A stretch of 64,000 nt of DNA from Erinaceus europaeus (GCF_950295315.1 NW_026647571.1:1-64000); one strand, 5' to 3'. Shown: positions 11,936 through 23,050, counted from the stretch's first letter. A program made the numbers and translations. Notes: generated by a model not told the origin, from the letters alone.

Positions 11936-11941
11936 GTAACT

Positions 11942-13044
11942 AATTTAACTAGGTATGCTCCCTGACAAATCAGGCATAAAAACCATGAGAAAAAAAAAAA
12001 AAAACCATGACAAAAGACACTAAACTGTAAGCTAGGCAAATACATTATGATCTTATACCTCTCCATGGTCAATATACCAGATCTGGATTAAGGAAGTAAC
12101 ATCTACATAAATCCAAATATACCTACAAACCTTTCAACACAGCAGTATGACCTCAGAGCTTTTCTCAGACACATCTTCTTTGTCATCAAAGAAAACAGAC
12201 AACTGGCACATGCAAATGAATAACAGATTGTGGGTATATAACAAAAGAATGGAATATAGCAAATGGAATTAAAATGACTAGATTAAGCACAGGCAGACAC
12301 AATGGTGATAGCTATCATTCAAATTCACTCCGACCAACTATGTGCAAAGTATTGTGATCCTTAATATCTGTGGGGTATTTTAAGTCTATTGCTTAAAAAA
12401 TGTGTGCCTATAGGCACTATGCCAGAGTCTACAGGCTTACACCAGGACTATAATTAAGTATGAAACTCTAATGAACGGTTTGCAGTGAAACATATTATCC
12501 TCTTCTTGTGGCTCAAAAGAAACTCTGAGTCTGTGCTCCAAGTATTCATCTCAACTTATCTTCAACTTGTAATAGATTTCCTGAGCCTAGAAAGACAACT
12601 GTCTAGAAATGTTTCACCATCATTGGTGCAGTTTTACCAATAAACATGTAGTAGTTACAAAACATAGAATTTCTTTCATATAAATTATTACCTTTCCTAG
12701 TGGACACACATACCTACTAGAACATTAAATCTAATTATCTTAGATCATTACATGTAAGTATTTGGTTCTTTATCCAGTACATAGATCTGACTAAGAAGAA
12801 AAAGTTGAGGAACTGAGATTGCATTCCTTGAAACAGAATGACATCTCTAATTCCTTAAAATTTGGTTAAAAATAATGCCGGATATATGACACAAAATTTA
12901 TCCCATCCTCGGTTAGTAACATTCTGACAGTATTTAATGTGAAATTAACAAGTGAATTACAGGAAGTTTATTCCTTTTTATGAAGAATGTACTTATTCTA
13001 TAAGTATAAGGATAAAATTTGACATTCAGACTTTGAAAATATTA
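11942..13044. other. No recognised feature apart from an A-run
   Basis: A poly-A run lies at about 11990-12004. The rest is AT-rich without repeat landmarks. Confidence 0.5.
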
Positions 13045-13200
13045 TTTTTATTGGGGGTTAATGTTTTACAGAGCAGCTGTTGGCACATGGGTGCAATCTC
13101 TCATTTCCCTGTGAACTTTCTCTTCAGAGGACTCCCACAACTTAACTCCTTTTCCATCATCATACAAGGGGAACGTAAGGTTCTTTTTTCCCACAGTTTG
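13045..13200 (-). repeat. L1 3'-end-like fragment
   Basis: Begins TTTATTGGGGGTTAATGTTT, the complement of a hedgehog L1 3' terminus (compare CATTAATTCCCCAATAAAAA at 29928-29947). It continues with a segment also seen at 17610-17700. A subfamily assignment is not possible by eye. Confidence 0.55.
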
Positions 13201-13454
13201 ACGATGGAGGGTATAGTACCAAAGAAAATATTCCCTTATAAAAATAGGCACACGAGCCTACTAGAAAAATAGCTGATTTATGAAAGTCCTGATTTTAATG
13301 TATATGTTAAACACTGTGGTCAACCAGCATCATCAATGAAATGAATCATAGCTTAAAATCAAAGATTTGTTTTCTCCTCTGGCATTCAGCTAATACTGAT
13401 AGAGTACAAAAATATTACAACTTATTTGAAAAAGTTCTTTCAGATTCATTTTTC

Positions 13455-13642
13455 AGTCTTCTTATTTATTTTTAGTTAGAAACAGAAAGATAAATAGAAA
13501 GGGAGAGAGAGAGAGAGAATAGAGAGAGGGAGGATGTGCATGGCACCAATGCTTCCTTCAGTGTGGTGGAGGCTGGGCTTGAACTTGGGTCCTACACATG
13601 GTAAAGCAGCACACTATCCAAGTGAGCTATCTTTTAAGCCCT
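13455..13642 (-). repeat. SINE-III, minus strand
   Basis: T-rich left end, GA-rich core, then the head complement (GGGCTTGAACTTGGGTCCTA, GTGAGCTATCTTTTAAGCCC). It is the clearest SINE-III copy and the reference for the one at 1576-1770. Confidence 0.75.
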
Positions 13643-14735
13643 AAGATTTATTTCTATGAAGAGAGATCACTCACAGTAACAATTTCCAACTGAAGGTTTG
13701 GAGTTTAGGAAACATGGGTGAGAAACAAGCATGTGATAAAAACTTATACTGTTAAACTATAAGAAAAATCTTACAGTGTTAGATTAATTTGTCAAGTATA
13801 AATATTTATAGTTTCATAGTAAATAATTCCCTTCATAGTAATCTTCAAAGATAGTTTAAACTTTAGAAATTTAAGTATCTTTATTTAAAATTTACTATAA
13901 AATTTATGCTATAGTCAGATTTTTCATTCTCTGTATTTATAACTTATTAGTGACTTTGTGAATAGAGATTCAGTTAAACTTTATAATTCCTCCTCCATTA
14001 GCTTTACCTGAGTATTACTGAATAGTTATGAGTTTTCAGAAATATTTGAGGCCCCATTTGACTGGAGAGTTACTTATATTATATGTAGTTGAGTTCAAGC
14101 ATGTCCATTTGGCAAATTTTGCACAATGGAATGCAAATAAAAGTAGCATGATTCCCTGACCTCTGCGATATGGTACATATCACTATTCTAGATAAATAAT
14201 TCTCCATTCAACTTACCTCTTGAGTAAAGAAGATGTAGTTAGAACTCTACCTGAGTCATGATGGACGTGGGAAGTGTGGGGGAGGAATATGCTCTTGTTG
14301 TAAGCTATTGTAAGCTACCCATTTGGCAATCATCTGTGGGTAATTCCTCCTTACTTTTTCTCCCCTTTCATTTTCAGTTCCAGCAGTGATTTTCCAGATC
14401 TGTCTCAAATTTTCTGGTTCCATTAGTGTCATATTTTCCTGAGAAATTTGAATCTGAGACATTGGTTTGCTGTGGATGGTTTATTTGTGTTTGAATCCCA
14501 GAGACTGAAAGAAAGGAAAGAGAGGGAGAAAAGCAAAGTCACTGCTTATCAAGCTCCTTGAGAGCTGATTTCACAGAGACCTGCTGAGGTAACCTAGACT
14601 GTATAAAATGTGTCACACAAGTGTTCCTCTACAAAGAAAGAAAAAGAGACCACGTGTTATCTTTTGTTGTCCACTCCTATTGGGCCAGAGTTCGCCTTTG
14701 GATGTTAATATACCTACCAAAACATATTTGCTGGA
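13643..14735. other. No recognised feature
   Basis: A short minus-strand frame at 14256-14462 has no recognisable domain. No repeat landmarks. Confidence 0.5.
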
Positions 14736-15043
14736 GTGTAGGATCCAAAATATATATTTTAAAAAATATCTAGATGGAACCGGAGTTGATTATGCTTAGC
14801 AAAATAAATAAATAGATGAAGGCCATCTCCTGGATGGTTTCACTCAGGTGGAATCTAAAGAACCAATACACATGAACTTTCAAAAAAAAAAAGGAAAAGC
14901 AAGTAAACTTTTTCTAAGAGTTTTGAAAACAATGGTGGTTATCTTTGGGAGGTGTGAGATTGGGGACACATCACTTTGGTGGTGGGTGTGGTGTGCAACA
15001 AACTTGTAACCCACTACAATCACAAATAAAAATAAATGTAAAT
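14736..15043 (+). mobile_element. L1 3' end (5'-truncated)
   Basis: Sense L1 3' sequence: ATATCTAGATGGAACCGGAG, then a 3' UTR with GTGTGCAACAAACTTGTAAC, ending ACAAATAAAAATAAA. It ends exactly where the probable ERV LTR begins. Confidence 0.75.
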
Positions 15044-16056
15044 TGTCTTGGGCAGGGCAGTGTGGGAGATGCAGATCCCCCAACATGGGCAGAGGCCTGT
15101 CACTTCTACATTGAGTCTTGAGGAGGTAGACCCCAAGGCTGACCTGGCCTAAAGGCGTGTCCTTCCTCAACTCTGTAGGCTGAGATGGCTCAGAGCTCAG
15201 GGGCCAGGCAGCTGCCTCCTTACACATAATGCCCTTAAAAGTTCCCGTTTCTTGTGTGTGATCAGTACGTGACCTTCCTTTATAAGGCCATAACTTGGGT
15301 CCTTATAGGCTGGTAACTTGCCTTTGAGCCTGAACTGAGTATGAGAAACAGGTGTAACCTAAGGGCATGAATGAGGTGCACCCGGGGGTAATTAACACGG
15401 CATGTCACGCACCTTCCTCATTGGGTCCTACATAATTCCTGTGTATGAACACTAAACTTTCGGGGTGTCTCCTTTTCCAGCAGGGTGGCCTCCAGGGGAA
15501 AGGTAATGGGCTGGTTTTTTCTTGCTCACGACAGGGGTGACACGAAGTAAAAGACACCAGGGGACTCTTAGTGTGCCTAGAATCTGAGTCCTGGAGTCCC
15601 AGAATCCTAGAGTCCATTTATTAGCAAAGTGGACATGAGTTAAATAGAAAAGCAATGAAGTTAATTATTGTTGAAATATGACAGAAATTACAGGTTTCTT
15701 AACAGTCAGCATGCCCCTAAGGTAGGGGGCTGGTATGACAGGAATTGATGAGATATAAGACAGTTATTCTCCATAACACAAGCAACTTAATTATCCAAAG
15801 ATATATGAGAGAAGCATAGGGGTTAAACCCGTAGGGTGAGGCAGAGAGAAGACGGATATCAAAAGGCCATATAGTTTGGAATTTCTCTTGTCTGGTGTCT
15901 GAGGTGTGTGATGAAGTGTGTGATAAGGTGTGTTCTTCTGTGATCAGAAGGTGACTTTGAATAAGTGAATCTGTGGCCATGTGGCCTGCAGTTAATGGAG
16001 GGAAGTATTGGAGTTACTGTGGGCCTGAGAGTCAAGAAGGAAAGAACCAAGTCTGA
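15044..16056 (-). mobile_element. Probable 3' LTR of the env-bearing ERV remnant
   Basis: Position is the main evidence. On the minus strand this block directly follows the env remnant and a polypurine tract. Its ends are near-inverted: TGTCTTGG at 15044 on plus, and CCAAGTCTGA at 16047-16056, where the expected CA has become GA. Possible promoter signals on minus are TATAAAGG (complement 15277-15284), or a TATTTAA-like element with AATAAA at 15617-15622. I cannot tell which pair is real. Length (about 1 kb) is within the range of ERV LTRs. No second LTR copy exists in the window to confirm the limits. Confidence 0.6.
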
Positions 16057-16070
16057 TTTTCCCCCCTTAT
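16057..16070 (-). other. Polypurine tract of the ERV remnant
   Basis: The minus strand reads ATAAGGGGGGAAAA, the usual purine run just upstream of a retroviral 3' LTR. It lies between the env stop and the LTR start. Confidence 0.65.
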
Positions 16071-16213
16071 GCTCACCTCGGTTGAGAGAGACTTACCAAG
16101 AGGTTATCTTCTCAGACCTCCATCCAAAGATGGAGGTGGTTCTCCCTAAGCTCTATCAGGCTTACACATGTTCCCAACATCTCCCCATAATTACTTTAAT
16201 TAATGAACAGTGT

Positions 16214-17314
16214 TTATGGATCAATGTCAGTTAGAGCATTTCTTTCCTCTAAAGGAATACGAGTGTAAGGGTGAACTGACACCCTTTGTACTGTAACATG
16301 TGTAATGTCATGTATGTGTTTCTTGAGGAATTGCAATAGGACTGCAATAGCTAGCAAAGGGCCTAGGAGAGGCAGAAGCCAAGCAGTTAAAGGAGAAGAG
16401 AACCAGGAGTTAGTACCAAAAGAGGAAAAGGAATTCTTAATATCACGGCTAAGTTTGTGCAAGATATTAACATTTCAGTTTTACAAATCTAATTTCATTT
16501 ACAAAAGAAACAACATTTTTCTAGACAAAGATAGCATTATTTAGCATAAATCAAGTCCAAACCATGGTGGTTCTGGAGTACCAGCTTGGCAAGGGAGTTC
16601 ATCTGTCTCTGGAGAGACTCCAAGCTGTCCGAGGTGAAGTCAAATGGACTGCTGAAGCTGATTTTCAGTGCGTCTAGCAGCATAGAGGGATTGTCCCAAA
16701 GTCCACCAGCAAGTCTAAGGGAAGCCGTTAATCCGATTCCAACAATCAGAGGGAGAAAAACTGCACGCCTGGTCCTCCAGTGGGTAGCCATCGCCAGCTG
16801 ATGAAATTCTTCTTCTTCATAGAGGGTCAGCTGTGCAACAAGAGAAACTAGGAGGCAAGGACCAGGTAGAGAAGAATTGACACGAAAATATAGGGTGGTG
16901 TTGCACCAAAACACAAACAGAGAAGGTGCATACACATTAGAAGTCAAGGTGAGGTTCCTTGAACATCAAGGAACATTGGGAGTAAAAGAAGAGGTCAATA
17001 AACATGTAAGAATGAAATCAGAACCAATGGATTCTGTATAAAGAGGAATTGAAATCAGAGGTGGTAGGTGAGCAGAAAGAGAAGACTTGGATAGGCTGGT
17101 GAGGTTAGCTGGAGTATATATTGGCATGGTGTCCTTTATGGTAAGGACTTGCCAACAGGGACTCTGTGGATTTTGCAAAAGCAGTAATGTCATCCACCAT
17201 AATAAAAGGAAAACAAACATGGACATCCAGCGTTGAAAAAAGAAAAAATATATATATGTCTCTATGACTGGAAAAAGTGGGTGGCTTTGTCAATGAGATA
17301 TAATAAATGGACAA
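16214..17314 (-). pseudogene. env: Broken retroviral env (gammaretrovirus/ERV1-type), TM subunit mostly present
   Basis: An endogenous-retrovirus envelope gene reads right to left and is no longer functional. The longest open part (16947 to 16537, 136 codons) shows, in order: a furin-type RTRR cleavage site, a hydrophobic fusion-peptide-like stretch (FLPLIVGIGLTASL), a heptad-like helix, and a region matching the conserved 'immunosuppressive' segment (LVLQNHHGLDL). A TAA at 16537-16539 interrupts it. The next codons in the same frame give a CX6CC motif (16510-16536), the covalent SU-TM type seen in gamma-like envelopes. A frame change follows, and 16462-16214 encodes the membrane anchor (LLPLLGPLLAIAVLLQF) and a cytoplasmic tail. 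Upstream, 17226-16966 is in frame with the TM part but separated by one TGA (16966-16968); it carries hydrophobic and SU-like sequence. SU is 5'-truncated against a usual length of well over 500 codons for the whole protein. Inactivating changes: at least two stops, one frameshift and the truncation. Confidence 0.82.
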
Positions 17315-17494
17315 TTTGAATTTTTGTAAATATTTAAAAGGTTTAGTATAGTTACTTCATTGACACTTTAGCCAACTGAATACTGGGGAAGCACTTCTTT
17401 GGGCCTCACCCTCACCACGGGTTCCTGGTTCCCCATGTTGCTGTTATTTCTCTGCTGCCATTTCTCTGCTGACCGGAGGACGCCCAGCAACAGG

Positions 17495-17590
17495 CAGGGG
17501 AGATGAGAGATAATGTGCTAGTTATCTGGTTAGAGATATGTCCTGACATGCATGAGACCCAGGTTTGAGCCATAGACCTCAATTTTTAAA
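17495..17590 (+). repeat. Short tRNA-like SINE head
   Basis: Contains an A-box-like TGGTTAGAGATATGTCCTG, a B-box-like CCAGGTTTGAGCC, and a T-run. A full tail is lacking; it meets an L1-3'-like segment at about 17591. Confidence 0.4.
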
Positions 17591-17830
17591 AATTGTTTTT
17601 ATTAGGGGCTTGATGGATTACAATACAGTTTTTGGCACATGAGTACAATCTCTCACTTCCCTGTGATATGTGTCTGCAAGACAACCTCACCTTCAAAGGA
17701 GATCCCTTTGGCACAATTATGCACATGAACCTCAACATCCCTGGAGTCCTTAGCTTTGGTGAAATACAGCATATCTAATCCAAGTTTCACTTTATGTTTT
17801 CTATTTCCTCTCTACCCTATGAGCTGTTAG
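17591..17830 (-). repeat. L1 3'-end-like fragment
   Basis: TTTTTATTAGGGGCTTGATG begins the complement of an L1-type 3' end. The following 150 bases share phrases with 13060-13150 (GGCACATGAGTACAATCTCT). Confidence 0.5.
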
Positions 17831-17935
17831 GTCGGGAATTTGAAGCCTCACACAAGTGAGATAGCAAGTCTTGTGCTATCTCTGCTGGGAAACCTCCATG
17901 ACCAACATTTTTGAGAGAAGGAAAAAGAGAGGGAG

Positions 17936-17962
17936 AAAGAGAGAGAGAGAGAGAGAGAGACC
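17936..17962. repeat. (GA)n tract
   Basis: Uninterrupted GA dinucleotides in a wider purine-rich stretch from 17912. Confidence 0.9.
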
Positions 17963-18469
17963 ATCTGTCTCTAGGCTCCCTTAAATCCCCCCTCCAACAC
18001 TCCCCCCCTCGTTAGCCCTTTTATCCTTCAGTAACCTCAATTTTGCATCTGTGTCCCCTAGGATATTTCTGTTATGTATATTAATATGATAGGTTTCCTT
18101 ATATCAAACATACAGGTCAAACTAGCCAGGTTTTGTCTTTATCTTCCTCATTTAATTGGGCTGTGCACAATGCCATTGAGTTCTATTTTATTTTTAAGCT
18201 GAACAAAATTTCATTGTGGACCTAGAGCAATATCCTGTTAAATCATCTGTCTTTTGGTCAGGTATATTTTTTCTAGTGTACTATTTAGAAATACTAGTAT
18301 CTTATGATATACATGTAATGTGTTAGAATCAAGCTTTATGTTACAACTGCTGCACTACATTTACATGCTTGTACTGAAAAAAATACATTCTCCATATATA
18401 GAGTCAATGCATCTTGTATATGTGTGTATGTACGTATACATATGTCTTATTAATAAAAAGCATAGATAA
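17963..18469. other. No recognised feature
   Basis: A TATG/TACG-rich patch at 18416-18445 is the only local structure. Confidence 0.5.
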
Positions 18470-18482
18470 AAAATGAGCAAAA

Positions 18483-18758
18483 GGGGGTCGGGCAGTAACA
18501 CAGCGGGTTAAGCGCACATGGCTCAAAGTGCAAGGACTGGCGAGAGGATCCTGGTTCGAGCCCCTGGCTCCCCACCTGCAAGGGAGTCACTTCACAGGCA
18601 GTGAAGCAGGTCTGCTGGTGTCTATTTTTCTCTCCCCCTCTCTATCTTCCCCTCCTCTCTCCATTTCTCTATGTTCTATCCAAAAACAAATGACATCAAC
18701 AACAATAATAACCACAACAGGGCTACAACAACAAGGGCAACAAAAGGGGAAAAAAATG
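18483..18758 (+). repeat. SINE-II with target-site duplication
   Basis: Head GGGGGTCGGGCAGTAACACA, B-box GGTTCGAGCCCC and CAACAACAATAATAACC tail. A 13-bp TSD with one mismatch flanks it: AAAATGAGCAAAA (18470-18482) and AAAATGAACAAAA (18759-18771). This shows a complete, L1-type insertion. Confidence 0.92.
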
Positions 18759-18771
18759 AAAATGAACAAAA

Positions 18772-19128
18772 GAAAAAAATAGCTTTCTATTACTCAGATA
18801 TTTACAATTTATTATTTTTTAAATCTCTGTACATGAAATATAGTCTTTGCTTAGATTTTTTTTTTCTGTCTGAAGAACTTTCCTCACATTTCTTTCCCCT
18901 AACATAGTTTTTAATGACATTCCCTGGGTTTTCATTTGCCTCTCATCTTCATTTTTGATTTCTATTGCCGTTTCCAGGACTTTACAGGCTAATTACACAA
19001 TTAAAAAATAACAAATTATACGGATAATGTATTATGTATTATCAAATAACATTATAATGTTATTTGATAGTCTCTATGATAAAATCTCTAATGTTTGTCC
19101 CCTTCAAACCCATTTATCTTAAAAATTA
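18772..19128. other. No recognised feature
   Basis: AT-rich DNA. A near-palindromic ATAACATTATAATGTTAT-type stretch lies near 19046-19064. Confidence 0.5.
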
Positions 19129-19345
19129 GTGTGGCTGGGTAGTGGCACATGTGGTAGAGTGTTCATGAAACCAGGATCAAATCCACCTGCAAGGAGAAAG
19201 CTTCAGGAGCAGTGAAGAAATTCTCTCTCTCTCTCTCTGTCTCTCTTTGTCTCTCTCTCTCTCGCTCTGTGTGTGTGTCTTCATTTCTGTCCCTCCGTTC
19301 TCAATTTATCTGTCTCTACCCAAGATAAATATGTAAATGAAATAA
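19129..19345 (+). repeat. SINE-I, degenerate
   Basis: Head GTGGCTGGGTAGTGGCACAT and CACCTGCAAGGAGAAAGCTTC are recognisable. The body is expanded to a CT then GT microsatellite (19226-19280). Confidence 0.8.
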
Positions 19346-19815
19346 TTTTACTAATTGCCTTACATGAGTTTTTAATATTTAAAAATTTTAGAGTATATAG
19401 TTCCACATCAGTACATCTGTATAAGGCTTACCACACCCACCCAGCATTCCTTTGATAGATATAGAATTTTGAGTTGCAAGATTTTCTTTTCATGACCCTT
19501 TCCATCTTGTCTCATCTTGTCTCCAGGAATGATGATGAGATGCCAACCATTAGCTAGCATTTTTCTCCTTGAAGGTAGCATCTTGATTTTTCTCCTGTTG
19601 TTTATAAAAATTACTCTCTGACTTTCAGACATTTGACTATATATCAAATGAAAATATATTTCTTTCATTCATTTAAGGAAATCTTAAAAGCTGTTTCTCA
19701 ACACATTTTATTCTCATTTTCTGTGTCCTAGGACATATGCACACTTATAACACTATTTAAATAAGTAAACATGTTTCTAAGTCTCTGTTCATCTTTTTCT
19801 CACTGATTTTGCTAC
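19346..19815. other. No recognised feature
   Basis: AT-rich DNA with no mobile-element landmarks. Confidence 0.5.
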
Positions 19816-19830
19816 AGAAAATTTTCTCAA

Positions 19831-20039
19831 GGGGGTGGTGACCTGGTTGAGCACACATGTTTCAATGCTCAAGGACCCACGTTAAAGTCCTCTGGTCCCC
19901 ACCTACAGGGGGGAAGCTTCACGAGTGGTAAAGCAGGGCTGCAGGTGTCTCTCTCTCTCTCTCTTACTCTCTATCATCCCATTCCCTCTTGATTTTTTAT
20001 TGTCTCTACTCAATAAATAAAGATAAAAATATTTTTAAA
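19831..20039 (+). repeat. SINE-I with perfect target-site duplication
   Basis: Head GGGGGTGGTGACCTGGTTGA, body and AATAAATAAAG tail all present. A perfect 15-bp TSD, AGAAAATTTTCTCAA, lies at 19816-19830 and 20040-20054. This copy fixes the true ends of SINE-I. Confidence 0.95.
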
Positions 20040-20054
20040 AGAAAATTTTCTCAA

Positions 20055-21190
20055 TTCATCATGAATTTTTGAGATATTTTTTCTCTCTTGTTTGTTCAGC
20101 TTTTTATTTATATTTTAGGAAATCATTATCTTTTTGTTTTGGAAAATGTACTATTCAATTCTGAAGTCACTTCTTTTCCCTTTAATGTCTTTGTCTCTCC
20201 ATATGTTACTTACTATGATACAGACATATCTCCAGGAAGAAGAAGAAAATTGAGACTAGACACAAAATGGATATTGAAACAGAATTAAATTGTGCATTTT
20301 AAATTATATTTATGTAATATGTATTAACATTTTACATATATTTAGTTTTGAAAACTTTGGAACATTTTGAATGAAATATTATGGAAATGCTATTGTTTCT
20401 TTTGTTACTAGGTAACATAGTTCACTAATATTACTATTGTTAATTCTTGGCCAGGGGCCATACCATTAGCTTATTCCCAATTATCTAATTCCTAAAGAAT
20501 TTTAATTAAAAGCAAAGTTTAGGGCGTTTTCATAGATGCATTTAATGCCATCATGGAGCTACTGAAATAAGTACCGTAACACAAGGAAGACAGTGAATTA
20601 CAATTAACATTAAAACTATAAGTGTATTTGATTAATAAAATAAAATCTCACAACTTGAAAGTACTTTAAAGTACAGGGTTAAGTATTATGATATTTTAGA
20701 GGCTCCTTGAAAACAGTGATGACATATGGGTAAGCAAATACACACTCATATTTAATTCAAGAATTTTAAATACTGCAATGCATTAATAATTCAACTAAAA
20801 TGTGGTTTGGATTTATGTAAACTAGTTTTATTATGTTTTATAATTATTCTTGTAAACATACATACACACACTTCTACATATTTACAGAACCGTGCATACA
20901 AACTTATTTTTCCTGTTGTGTGATCTCAACTTTCTTCAACCTGGAAATGCGTCACAGTAAATCTATCCAACTTCATAGGCTACTTCAGAGTTCACAGGCT
21001 AAGTCTTGTCTTCATTATTCAGAAGTAGTGGCCCAAGTATGTGTGCAGTACATGGTAAAACAAAAACTCTGTGAAATTTACAGAAATTAGACATTTCTAA
21101 ATACAACGTTTAGAGGGGATGAGATTCCTTTTTCCAGAGTTGAGTCCTCAGACATGGGCTATTCTATTGCTTCCAGGCTGACCTTTTTCT
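20055..21190. other. AT-rich single-copy-like DNA
   Basis: No repeat landmarks. The small frame at 20833-21090 has no recognisable protein feature. Confidence 0.5.
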
Positions 21191-21281
21191 TTTTAAATAA
21201 AGACATAGATGAATAAAGACAGAGAAGGGGCCAGTATAGTACTGAAGCTTCTAGAAGTGAGGTGTTAACATGATTTTTTTT

Positions 21282-21398
21282 TTTTGACCATAGCACTGAT
21301 CAACTTGGCTTATGGTGTGTGGGGGACTGAACCTGGGATTTCAGAGACCTAGGCCTGAGAATCTCTTTGTATAACCATTATGCTATCTATCCTGTCTT
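21282..21398 (-). repeat. SINE-V, minus strand
   Basis: The complement of the SINE-V head appears as GGCCTGAGAATCTCTTTGTA and ACCATTATGCTATCTATCCT. It corresponds in reverse to the copy at 45093-45212. A T12-13 run marks its A-tail side. Confidence 0.75.
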
Positions 21399-21599
21399 AA
21401 ATGAAAAGTTTTTAATTGCTTAAGTTATTGATAGCGCAGAATGTCAATATATGATTATGTAACATAACATAATATTTCATTCTAAATAACAGAAAATTAT
21501 TTTGATAAAAATAAAAAGACAGAACATTTGTGATCAGAAATATATTTTCTGTTCTTCATTTCAACCAATGTTTATGCTCTCTAGTTCTTTTCAGAGTTA

Positions 21600-21812
21600 T
21601 TTTTTTTAAAAAAAATTGTATGTATTTATTTATTTTCCCTTTAGTTACCCTTGCTGTTTTATTGTTGTTGTAGCTATTATTGTTGTTGTTATTGATGTTG
21701 CCACGTTAAATAGGACAGAGAGAAATGGAGGAGGGGAAGACAGAGAGGAGAAGAGAAAGATAGACACCTGCAGACCTGCTCACCGCCTGTGAAGCGACTC
21801 CCCTGCAGGTGA
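21600..21812 (-). repeat. SINE-II tail part, joined directly to L1 ORF2
   Basis: Tail complement, CAACAA-type segment and body are present on the minus strand. The element stops inside the body at CTGCAGGTG (21812) with the tRNA-like head missing, and L1 sequence begins at the next bases. Confidence 0.85.
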
Positions 21813-23050
21813 GGAATCTCCAATACTATGTTGAAGAGTAATGGTGATAGTGGGCAGCCCTGTCTAGTCCCCGATCTGAGGGGAAATGCGTTCAGCTTCT
21901 GTCCATTGAATATGATGTTGGCTGTAGGTTTGCTATATACGGACTCCACTATCGTGAGGAATTTCCCATCTATTCCCATTTTTTGTAGTGTTTTGAGCAT
22001 GAATGGGTGTTGGATTTTGTCAAAGGCTTTCTCTGTAATTGTTGAGATAATCATGTGGTTTTTGGTTTTGCTTTTATTGATGTGGTGAATGACACTGATT
22101 GACTTACGGATGTTGAACCAGCCTGCATTCCTAGGATAAATCCCACTTGGTCGTGATGAACAATCTTTTTGATATACTGCTGTATCCGGTTGCCCAGGAT
22201 CCTGTTTAATATTTTGGCATCTATGTTCATCAGAGATATTGGTCTGTAATTTTCCTTTTTTGTTCTGTCCCTATCGGCTTTTGGTATCAGGGTGATATTG
22301 GCATCAGAGAAGGTGGAAAGGAGTGTTCCTGTTTCTTCGATCTTGTGGAAAAGCTTTAGAAGTATGGGTATTCTGGGTCCATACTCCCAGAAGGATAGAG
22401 AATGGGAAAGCTATCAGGGGAGGGGATGGGATATGGAGACGGGGTGGTGGGAATTGTGTGGACTTGTACCCCTCTTATCCTATGGTTTTGACAATGTCTC
22501 CTTTCTTAAATAAATAAATAAATAAATAAAGACATTACAAGAGCCATTAAAATGAAAAAAAAAAAGTATGGGTATTAACTGTTGCCTGAAGGTTTTGTAG
22601 AATTTGTTTGTAAAGCCATCTGGTCCAGGACTTTTGTTGTTGGGGAGATCCTTAATAACTGTTTTGATTTTTTTTTTTTGTCTGTGATTGGTGCATTTAG
22701 GTTTTGTAGTTCTTGGTTCAGTTTTGGAAGGGCATATGTTTCTAGGAATTCTTCAATTTCTTCCAGATTCTCTAGCTTGGTGGCATATAGTTCTTCATAG
22801 AAGTTTTGCATGATTTTCTGGATTTCTGTGGTGTCAGTTGTGATATCTCCTCTATCATTTAGAATTCTATTAATTTGAGTCTTCTCCCTTTTTTTTTATT
22901 TTAGTGAGTCTGGCTAGGGGTTTGTCAATCTTGTTTAATTTTTCAAAGAATCAGCATTTGGCTTCATTGATCTTTTGTATGGTTCTCTTATTTTTGATGT
23001 TGTTTATTTCTGCTCTCATTTTAGTGATTTGCATCCTTCTGGTTGCTTAA
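21813..23050 (-). pseudogene. L1 ORF2 (reverse transcriptase) fragment
   Basis: Minus-strand L1 ORF2, broken by a later insertion at 22373-22563. Readable blocks include 22811-22700, with a linker region like ...[19 protein letters not shown]..., and 22054-21815, with RT motifs ([15 protein letters not shown], then [16 protein letters not shown]). The sequence is cut just before the catalytic FADD box. The protein would be the L1 endonuclease/RT that drives target-primed reverse transcription; here only part of the RT domain survives, with frameshifts and stops. Similarity to L1 is strong enough that I do not consider another LINE clade. Confidence 0.9.
22373..22563 (+). repeat. HR1 3' end inserted into L1, with TSD
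   Basis: The 3' terminal 190 bp of HR1 (GGGTCCATACTCCCAGAAGG to CTTTCTTAAATAAATAAATA and an A-run). It is flanked by a perfect 13-bp TSD, AAGTATGGGTATT, at 22360-22372 and 22564-22576. It postdates the L1 and shows that HR1 moves by an A-tail, TSD-making mechanism. Confidence 0.9.

Noticed and set aside
14880..15227. 115-codon minus-strand frame
   Set aside because: It spans the junction between an L1 3' end and a probable LTR, so it cannot be an ancestral gene.
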